22,967 nt of DNA from positions 1 through 22,967 of the forward strand of contig RFOO01000002.1 of assembly GCA_009926645.1 (NCBI GenBank), read 5' to 3'. This DNA comes from a bacterium. GTDB lineage: Bacteria > Verrucomicrobiota > Verrucomicrobiia > Opitutales > UBA953. Position 1 is the stretch's first letter; each line of letters starts with the position of its first letter. The translations under genes and the position numbers were made by a program. The notes beneath the pieces are model-generated. The model was given only the letters and a program-made list of their open reading frames with translations, made no database searches and was not told the origin of the DNA. Positions 7,421 through 13,825 of this stretch are shown here, in pieces.

Positions 7421-7687
7421 TTAGTAACGCTTTTTAGGCGGTGCCGCATCCAGAGGACGCGGATTAAAATCGCGCAAACGGAAGATAATTCTTGCTTGGG
7501 TCAAATCCGCTGGACTCATCTCAACCTTCACCCGATCTCCGGGATTGATTCGAATAAAGTTTTTGCGGAGACGGCCAGAAATTCGACCCAGAACCACATG
7601 CTTATTGGGAAGCTCGATTCGGAACATTGTTCCAGGGAGGACTTGGAGGATTTTACCTTCGAGTTCGATAACGGGTTCTTCTGCCAT
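7421..7687 (-). CDS. infA: Translation initiation factor IF-1
   Basis: This 88-residue protein has the single S1-type OB fold of IF-1, which binds the 30S A site during initiation. VIELEGKILQVLPGTMFRIEL, HVVLGRISGRLRKNFIRINPGDRV and the following DLTQARIIFR line up with IF-1 over its full normal length of about 72. About 15 extra residues at the C-terminus (DFNPRPLDAAPPKKRY) are proline-rich and end in a basic patch; this tail is not in the standard protein. It is flanked by its own terminator and a possible promoter, and divergent from tadA, rather than lying in a ribosomal protein cluster. Confidence 0.9.
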   Translation of the reverse strand: MAEEPVIELEGKILQVLPGTMFRIELPNKHVVLGRISGRLRKNFIRINPGDRVKVEMSPADLTQARIIFRLRDFNPRPLDAAPPKKRY

Positions 7688-7702
7688 GCTTAATTAGGCT
7701 TC

Positions 7703-7731
7703 TAAACATGCAGGGTTAGGCTGGGAGTCAA
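7703..7731 (-). promoter_or_regulatory. Possible infA promoter
   Basis: On the minus strand TTGACT (7726-7731) lies 17 bases upstream of TGTTTA (7703-7708), or 19 bases from TTTAGA (7701-7706). The -35 is good and the -10 weak. The leader would be under 15 bases. Confidence 0.35.
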
Positions 7732-7786
7732 TCTCAGTCGTTGCTTATCGCCCTACCCGCTTGCCAACGGCAAAAGGGTCTGAAAA

Positions 7787-8335
7787 ATGATAAAAATGAC
7801 TGGAGAAAGCCAAATCCCCCCTTCTGGGCTTGTTTGTCCTTTCGAGAAACTGCGTCCCTCGCAGCTCATTCGAGATGATGCCTTTTTCATGTCATTGGCC
7901 TTCAACTTGGCGGTCGACGCTTGGAGAATCGATGAGGTGCCGATTGGCGCAATCATCGAACGTGGAGGCGAAATCATCGCAGCAGCCCACAATGAAGTCG
8001 AACGTACAGGCGATCCCACAGCCCATGCTGAGATTTTGGCAATCACCCAAGCCTCGAAAAAAATCGGGGACTGGCGCCTCAACGACTGTACTCTTTATGT
8101 GACCAAGGAGCCTTGTCCAATGTGCTCGGGAGCCAGTATCATGAGTCGACTGGGTCGGGTAGTCTATGCCTGGGGTGATCCTAAAATGGGGTGCATGGGA
8201 GGTGCCACGGAACTGCATTCGTTGCCGAAACTTAATCACCGCGTAACGGTTACACGGGGAATCCTTGAAGACCCTTGTCGCGAAATCTTGCAGGCGTATT
8301 TTGTCATGAAACGCGGTAAAGATTTAGCCAACTAA
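7787..8335 (+). CDS. tadA: tRNA-specific adenosine deaminase (A34 to inosine)
   Basis: The 182-residue protein is a zinc-dependent deaminase of the cytidine deaminase superfamily. It has HAE at 80-82, with His80 as zinc ligand and Glu82 as proton shuttle, and PCPMC at 109-113 with Cys110 and Cys113. VPIGAII and a GCMGGA loop are typical of TadA. TadA converts the wobble adenosine of tRNA-Arg(ACG) to inosine and is usually essential. The family begins near DDAFFMSLAF, so the first about 30 residues are an extension or the true start is a later ATG (7796 or 7889). Guanine deaminase relatives share the fold, but the overall pattern favours TadA. Confidence 0.87.
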   Translation: MIKMTGESQIPPSGLVCPFEKLRPSQLIRDDAFFMSLAFNLAVDAWRIDEVPIGAIIERGGEIIAAAHNEVERTGDPTAHAEILAITQASKKIGDWRLNDCTLYVTKEPCPMCSGASIMSRLGRVVYAWGDPKMGCMGGATELHSLPKLNHRVTVTRGILEDPCREILQAYFVMKRGKDLAN

Positions 8336-8372
8336 ACTTGACCACTTTTCACTTTCACCCTCGCTACTCGAT

Positions 8373-8998
8373 GTGCATCGACGACAATTTATTAAAAATA
8401 ACCTCACCCTAATAGCCACACTTGCAACCAATCCTGCTTTAATATCTTCATCACCTCCCTCCATGAACTACACCCTCCCTGCCCTTCCTTACGCTCATAA
8501 TGCCTTAGAGCCTCACATTGATCAAATGACAATGGAGATTCACCACGGCAAGCATCACCAAACTTATGTGACCAATCTGAATGCCGCTCTAGCCAAAGAA
8601 CCCCATTTCCAAGCTGGCTCCGATGTCGATGCCCTCATCGCTGATTTAAGCAAAGTCCCCGAGTCCATTCGTACGGCCGTGCGCAACAACGCAGGTGGTC
8701 ATGCTAATCATACTCTCTTCTGGAATCTTCTCTCACCCAATGGTGGTGGCGAGCCTGTTGGGCATGGCTTATTGTAAAAGCCGATAAGACTTTGGCCGTC
8801 ACCTCCACTCCCAATCAAGACAGCCCCCTGATGCATGGCATTGCCGAAGTAACGGGTAAACCTGTCTTAGCCTTGGATGTCTGGGAACACGCTTACTACC
8901 TTAAATATCAGAACCGTCGTCCCGATTACGTGGACGCTTTTTGGAAAGTCGTGGATTGGAAAAAAGCGAACGAACTTTACACTCAAGCCCTTCGTTAA
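8373..8998 (+). pseudogene. sodA: Superoxide dismutase (Mn/Fe family), internal deletion and frameshift
   Basis: Two frames together make a superoxide dismutase lacking its middle. Frame one runs through LPALPYAHNALEPHID, MEIHHGKHHQTYVTNLN (metal ligand His57), GGHANHTLFW (ligand His113) and GGGEPVG, then hits TAA at 8775. The second frame begins at GCA TGG (8762), reading AWLIVKADK and TSTPNQDSP, and carries DVWEHAYY with the remaining Asp and His ligands. About 32 residues, ending in the usual GSGW, are absent between them. All four metal ligands survive but in different frames, so no active protein is expected without frameshifting. An upstream GTG (8373) would add MHRRQFIKNNLTLIATLA, a Tat-like leader; the ATG at 8463 gives the ordinary cytosolic start. 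A sequencing or assembly error must be excluded. Confidence 0.88.
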
Positions 8999-9019
8999 AG
9001 GTCTTCTTATTCCGTTCAC

Positions 9020-9047
9020 AAAAAAGCGACCTTGCGGTCGCTTTTTT
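9020..9047. terminator. Bidirectional intrinsic terminator
   Basis: AAAAAAGCGACC and GGTCGCTTTTTT form a perfect 12-bp stem with a TTGC loop. Both strands end in a T-run, so it can terminate the sod transcript on the plus strand and the adenylate-kinase-like/glgP unit on the minus strand. Confidence 0.92.
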
Positions 9048-9068
9048 GTTTTTCTGTTTTATTTAACT

Positions 9069-10271
9069 TCAACTTCCTCGACGAATTTCCGAACCCTCAA
9101 AACGAATCGAAATACGCCAAACTTTTTTCAAACGCGTTTTTACCTGTCCGGTTTTTAAGTCAAAGGACTCAGGAATCTCGATGCGATGCTGATCGACAAC
9201 GGCATGGAATCCGCGCTCGGAAAAGACATCGATGAACATGGCAATAGCTAAGGGGTCATCAAAAACCGTGGTTTCGATATTGATGTGTGCCTGACCCGAA
9301 ATCGCATGAGCGCGAATGATGGGTAAGAATTTTTCCGTAATCACCGCAATCACCTTACGGAACAACTCCGTATGACGTTCAGCATAGTCATCCAAACGAC
9401 TCACCAAATCCTGCCGAGCATGTTGCACAATCTGAGACGAAAGAGGAATCGGAGAAATTAAATCGTAAGTCTCTTCAGATAATTCCAAAGAACTTTGGTA
9501 CTGTAATTCCTTAATGATACGGGCTTGGACCTCGGGCAATGAGCCATGGGCGTTGATAAAATGATAATGGAAAATATCGCGCAACGACTGCAAAGGCTCA
9601 TAAGTCCGCTCTTTAAAGACACGGTAACGATTGCGTGCGGCTTCGGCACTTAGGTCAGTCTTCCGCACCTCTTGTAGCACACCACCCTCGCTCGCCGCCT
9701 TTTTATTAGCCTCCAAAGCTTGTTCACCGCGTAATAACTGACGGCGCACCGATTCATTTTCATCCACAAAAAGGACTAAAATATGAAAATGTGGTTTGGG
9801 GAAACGAACTGCCTCAGGGGTATTGCGGAATTCTTGGCGCAAATCATTTAACCGTGCAAAAAGCATTTTTAAGCATTCCACCTGCACCATCGAGCGAGGA
9901 AAACCATCGACGACTGCCCCCGTCACATACTTCGGCTCAAGTAATTTACGGAAAAGTAATTCAACCACTTCGCGGTCACCGACCAACATACCTGCATCAA
10001 TTCGCTTCTTCGCTTCGGGACTGGAGAGAAGATCGCTGATGACAATCGGTTCAGCCCCATAGTCGCGGTACTGCAAAATAAATTGAGTGTTCGTGCCCTT
10101 ACCAGCACCAGGTGCGCCATTAAGCCAAAAAATTTCCCGAGGAAAAGAGAGTTTGGCTCGTCCAAATTCACGCTCTAAACCAGACCAAACGGCATCAAAA
10201 ATAATCTGGGCATCTTTGACCTCGAGGTCGGATACCGCACTGCCGTTGGACTTGCTGAGAGCTTCGCTCAT
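9069..10271 (-). CDS. Adenylate-kinase-like nucleoside monophosphate kinase with an extra C-terminal domain
   Basis: This 400-residue protein starts with about 45 extra residues. An NMP-kinase core follows: P-loop GAPGAGKGT at 52-60, the ISDLL NMP-binding segment near 78, DGFPRS at 122-127, and the segment RKTDLSAEAARNRYRVFKERT near 202, which resembles the lid and following helix of adenylate/UMP-CMP kinases. These enzymes swap phosphate between ATP and a nucleoside monophosphate. The final about 130 residues (from roughly 270) match no domain I recognise. Ordinary Adk is about 215 residues, so this is nearly double. It is last in a minus-strand gene group after glgP and ends 22 bases before the bidirectional terminator. 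The ATG is preceded by CTTCTTCCCCCT and no Shine-Dalgarno sequence. The substrate nucleotide cannot be assigned. Confidence 0.75.
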   Translation of the reverse strand: MSEALSKSNGSAVSDLEVKDAQIIFDAVWSGLEREFGRAKLSFPREIFWLNGAPGAGKGTNTQFILQYRDYGAEPIVISDLLSSPEAKKRIDAGMLVGDREVVELLFRKLLEPKYVTGAVVDGFPRSMVQVECLKMLFARLNDLRQEFRNTPEAVRFPKPHFHILVLFVDENESVRRQLLRGEQALEANKKAASEGGVLQEVRKTDLSAEAARNRYRVFKERTYEPLQSLRDIFHYHFINAHGSLPEVQARIIKELQYQSSLELSEETYDLISPIPLSSQIVQHARQDLVSRLDDYAERHTELFRKVIAVITEKFLPIIRAHAISGQAHINIETTVFDDPLAIAMFIDVFSERGFHAVVDQHRIEIPESFDLKTGQVKTRLKKVWRISIRFEGSEIRRGS

Positions 10272-10328
10272 AGGGGGAAGAAGATTTTACATAAACGTCA
10301 CTCAACAAACTGCGAGGCAAAAAGGGGG

Positions 10329-11198
10329 CTATTGTGAACCCGACTTAAGGGTCTCAACCTGGTCTGAACCTGGACGGACAAAGGGCAGCCCAGGCTCATC
10401 TGAACGATTACGCCTAAATTGATAGCGGTTAATGTCCTGCATGGATAATTCCTGCAATGTTTTGGGGGCAAATTGCTCTTTGGCTGGAAGAGGGGCCACG
10501 GAAAACTTACTGTTCTTTTCGGTAGTCAACCGCTCATCGACTCCTGCGATATCCGTCATCTTTCGAGACCAAAGGGATTCTTTGCGCTCGATGGTTTTAA
10601 TCTCAATGGTGTTTTTCGGACGAGGCTCACCTCGATCAAAGGAATCTGCAACTTCGATGTCTGATTTGACTCGTCCAAACGTATCATACTTACCATGCCA
10701 ACTATCAAAACTAAGTAAGTTCGCCTCACGCGAATAAGGCTTATCTTCCGTCAATGTAGCATTTCTAACCTCGTATCTTTTCTCTAATAAATCAGAGCCC
10801 TTACTGGCTTTTTTCAAGGCCGCATTAAAATCAACCGAGTTATCTACCATCTTTACTCCACCCTTGCCTTCAACTGAAAAAGGTAACTTGCGACCATCGG
10901 CTGTATACATGCCCTGAGACATAGGAGGTCCAACCGGCTCAACACTAGGCTTCGCCACGGGAGAACGAGTAACTTCGGGCAAAGGACGAGCTTCAACTTT
11001 TTTAGTCGGTAAAGGATTAACGAGATTAGATTCAATCACTCTTCCCTCTTCATCGTAATGGATGAACTGCTTACCTTCGATACCACCCTCGCTGCTCGCT
11101 GTATAGCCCGCACGCTTAGGTGCCCCAGCAGTTTGCTGTGCATGCAAAGCTGAGAGCCCTAAAAAAAGAGCAGAGAAAATGGAAAGTAACCCACGCAA
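10329..11198 (-). CDS. Secreted protein of unknown function
   Basis: I do not recognise this 289-residue protein. Its N-terminus, MRGLLSIFSALFLGLSALHA before QQ, is a clear Sec signal peptide with an AHA-type cleavage site. The mature part is hydrophilic and has a Pro/Lys-rich stretch near residues 63-95 followed by YTADGRKLPF. It has no transmembrane segment, no cysteine, no obvious repeat and no catalytic motif; many short charged segments suggest an extended protein. The start is TTG: the frame is open only a few codons further upstream before a TAA and holds no ATG or GTG, and the TTG is placed perfectly for the signal peptide. It lies 44 bases after glgP and 57 bases before the kinase-like gene, so it is probably co-transcribed with both. 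Confidence 0.7.
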   Translation of the reverse strand: MRGLLSIFSALFLGLSALHAQQTAGAPKRAGYTASSEGGIEGKQFIHYDEEGRVIESNLVNPLPTKKVEARPLPEVTRSPVAKPSVEPVGPPMSQGMYTADGRKLPFSVEGKGGVKMVDNSVDFNAALKKASKGSDLLEKRYEVRNATLTEDKPYSREANLLSFDSWHGKYDTFGRVKSDIEVADSFDRGEPRPKNTIEIKTIERKESLWSRKMTDIAGVDERLTTEKNSKFSVAPLPAKEQFAPKTLQELSMQDINRYQFRRNRSDEPGLPFVRPGSDQVETLKSGSQ

Positions 11199-11242
11199 AG
11201 TAAGTTTAGTGTGGGCACTTTAATAAAAATCTCAATCTCGAG

Positions 11243-13771
11243 TTAACGTGGAATCGGCTGGGATTTCGTGTGCCAAATCTTCTTGGCGTAATCGTTTATG
11301 GAGCGATCGGAGGAGAATTTGGCACAACGCGCAACGTTGCGAATGGCCATGGCAGCCCACTTTTGGGGGTCAGCAAATGCCTCCTCCGCCTTCGCTTGGG
11401 CAGCCACGTAACTACGGAAGTCCGCCAAGACCAAATAGGGGTCGCCACCTTCAACAAGGGAATCGACCACGGGTGACAAGACGCCAGGTTGCTCGGGTGT
11501 AAAGTAATCGGAACGGAGCCAATCCAAGAGAGCAGCCAATTCCGGGTCTTCATTCAAGACAGCGCGAGGGTCGTAACCTCGAGCGTAAAGTTCGGCGACT
11601 TCGTCGACTTCGAGTCCGAAAATAAAGATATTCTCATCACCGACTTCTTCATGAATTTCGACATTGGCACCATCCATTGTGCCAATCGTCACCGCTCCAT
11701 TGAGAGCAAGTTTCATATTTCCCGTGCCCGAAGCCTCTTTGCCAGCCGTCGAGATCTGCTCCGATAAATCGGCAGCAGGAATAATCTGCTCAGCCAAGGA
11801 GACACGATAATCGGGCAAGAAAACAACCTTCAATAAACCCTTCACTCGCTCGTCATGATTAACAATCAAGGCAACGCGGTTAATGGCATGGATAATATGC
11901 TTAGCCAACGCATAACCCGGCGCAGCTTTTGCACCAAAAATACAGACTCGAGGTTGAACTTGTGCCTCTGGGTTATTTAAAATTTTCCGATACAAATAAA
12001 GAATGTGCAGAAGATTCAGGTGCTGACGCTTATACTCATGCAAACGCTTGATCTGGACATCAAAGAGCGCATCGGGCGAAACCTCGACGCCAATGAGTTC
12101 TTGAATACGGGTCGCGAGTTTAACTTTGTTAGCCCGTTTAATCGCCATAAACTCTTTCTGAAAGGCTGGGCGATCCGCCAAGGCATCGAGTTTGAGTAAT
12201 TGCTTGAGATTTGTTTCCCACCCCTGACCAGCAGTCTCGTCACAAAGTGCAGCTAAGGCAGGATTGCAGCCCCTAATCCATCGACGGGGGGTTACACCAT
12301 TAGTTACATTGACGAATTTACCCGGCCACAGTTCATCAAAACTGGGGAAGAGATGAGCCCGTAAGAGTCGGGTGTGTAATTCAGCAACGCCATTGACGTG
12401 ATGCGATCCCACCACGGCTAAATGGGCCATCCGAACGCGCTTAACCCCACCTTCCTGAATAATGGAGAGTTCTGATTTTTTCGCATCATCGCCAGGCCAC
12501 TTCCGCTCCACTTCCTCTAAATGACGACGATTAATTTCGTAAATAATTTCTAAATGACGTGGGAGTACTTTTTCAAACAGTGGCAGAGACCATGACTCGA
12601 GGGCTTCCGGTAATAAGGTGTGATTGGTGTAACTAAATACTTGGGTACAAATCTTCCAAGCATCCTCCCAGGTTAAACGATTTTCATCCACTAAGAGACG
12701 CATCAATTCCGCCACCGAAACCGCAGGGTGCGTATCATTCAACTGAATCGCCACCTTTTCAGGTAAATTAGACCAATCCTTATTCGAACGTAAATGGCGT
12801 CGTAAAATGTCCTGCAAGGAACAAGAGACGAAGAAAATTTGCTGAACTAAACGTAGTTCTTTCCCGCTTTCCGTACTGTCATTGGGATAAAGGACGCGGG
12901 AAACAGTTTCACTCGCATCTCGTTCATGCACCGCCTCGACATACCCACCACGGTCAAAAGCTCGAAAATCGAACTCCGTAGTGGCCCGCGACTCCCATAG
13001 ACGCAGGAAATTCACGCTGCTCGCATTAAATCCAGCAATCGGAACATCCCAAGGCACACCGACCAAATCCTTGGTGTCCACGAGTTCAGCCTGATGGTTA
13101 CCGCGATCATCAATCCGATTGACCACTCGACCGTATAGCGGGACACGAACGCGGAAGTTAGGACGACGAATCAACCAAGGGTTGTTGTTCTCTAACCAAG
13201 CATCGGCGACTTCAACCTGACGACCTTGGACAAAGGTTTGTCGGAAGAGACCAAATTCATAATGAATTCCATAACCAATCGCAGGAATATCCATCGTGGC
13301 AAGCGAGTCCAAGAAACAAGCAGCCAATCGACCTAGACCGCCATTACCCAAACCCATATCAGCTTCCTCATTAGCAACCGTCTCTAAATCTTGTCCTAAA
13401 CTTTTTAAAGCCGCTGCCGCCGCTTTACGCACACGCAAATTGACCAAATTATTTGAGAGCACCCGACCCATCAAATACTCCAAAGATAAATAATAAACTC
13501 GACGCACATTCTTATTCACGTGCACGGTCTGAGTAGAGATGTAACGCTCCAAGGTTAAATCTCGAGCCGCCATACAAGTCGCCAACCACCAATCGTTGCG
13601 ACTCGCTGTAACGGTATCTCGAGCAAAAGTGCTTTTGAGGTGACGAAGAATAGCTTCGCGAAACTCTTGCGCAGAAGGAGTAGCCAAGGACGATACGTAG
13701 GACTTCTTTTTCGCTACCTTCGCCTTGGCTTTGGTTTTCGTTTTTAAAGGGGTTTTCTTGGACGGAGACAT
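11243..13771 (-). CDS. glgP: Glycogen/starch/alpha-glucan phosphorylase
   Basis: The 842-residue PLP enzyme releases glucose 1-phosphate from the ends of glycogen or maltodextrin. The PLP-binding lysine is Lys687 in EASGTGNMKLALNG. YYLSLEYLMGR, GNGGLGRLAACFLDS and VNVTNGVTPRRW are hallmark segments of family GT35. Length beyond the usual about 815 comes from an N-terminal tail very rich in lysine and alanine (11 of the first 23 or so residues are basic), resembling histone H1-like tails; the enzyme body starts near residue 35. An in-frame GTG at 13786 is an alternative start, but the ATG at 13771 is preferred. It lies 50 bases downstream of the acyltransferase-ligase gene on the same strand. 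Confidence 0.95.
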   Translation of the reverse strand: MSPSKKTPLKTKTKAKAKVAKKKSYVSSLATPSAQEFREAILRHLKSTFARDTVTASRNDWWLATCMAARDLTLERYISTQTVHVNKNVRRVYYLSLEYLMGRVLSNNLVNLRVRKAAAAALKSLGQDLETVANEEADMGLGNGGLGRLAACFLDSLATMDIPAIGYGIHYEFGLFRQTFVQGRQVEVADAWLENNNPWLIRRPNFRVRVPLYGRVVNRIDDRGNHQAELVDTKDLVGVPWDVPIAGFNASSVNFLRLWESRATTEFDFRAFDRGGYVEAVHERDASETVSRVLYPNDSTESGKELRLVQQIFFVSCSLQDILRRHLRSNKDWSNLPEKVAIQLNDTHPAVSVAELMRLLVDENRLTWEDAWKICTQVFSYTNHTLLPEALESWSLPLFEKVLPRHLEIIYEINRRHLEEVERKWPGDDAKKSELSIIQEGGVKRVRMAHLAVVGSHHVNGVAELHTRLLRAHLFPSFDELWPGKFVNVTNGVTPRRWIRGCNPALAALCDETAGQGWETNLKQLLKLDALADRPAFQKEFMAIKRANKVKLATRIQELIGVEVSPDALFDVQIKRLHEYKRQHLNLLHILYLYRKILNNPEAQVQPRVCIFGAKAAPGYALAKHIIHAINRVALIVNHDERVKGLLKVVFLPDYRVSLAEQIIPAADLSEQISTAGKEASGTGNMKLALNGAVTIGTMDGANVEIHEEVGDENIFIFGLEVDEVAELYARGYDPRAVLNEDPELAALLDWLRSDYFTPEQPGVLSPVVDSLVEGGDPYLVLADFRSYVAAQAKAEEAFADPQKWAAMAIRNVARCAKFSSDRSINDYAKKIWHTKSQPIPR

Positions 13772-13796
13772 GGAGGAATTAAACACAACTTAAGAT

Positions 13797-13825
13797 AAGC
13801 CACAAGCGAGCCAAAACCGTGTCAA
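13797..13825 (-). promoter_or_regulatory. Possible glgP promoter
   Basis: On the minus strand a perfect TTGACA (13820-13825) overlaps the stop of the upstream gene. The -10 is unclear: TGGCTT at 17-base spacing or GCTTAT at 19. If real, glgP can be expressed apart from the upstream gene. Confidence 0.3.

Noticed and set aside
7761..7773. Short palindrome TTGCC-AAC-GGCAA upstream of tadA
   Set aside because: A 5-bp stem with no T-tract and no clear promoter alignment; too short to claim as an operator or terminator.
8792..8998. A separate 68-residue gene
   Set aside because: Its sequence is the C-terminal part of superoxide dismutase and it has only a TTG start; it is the second half of the broken gene.
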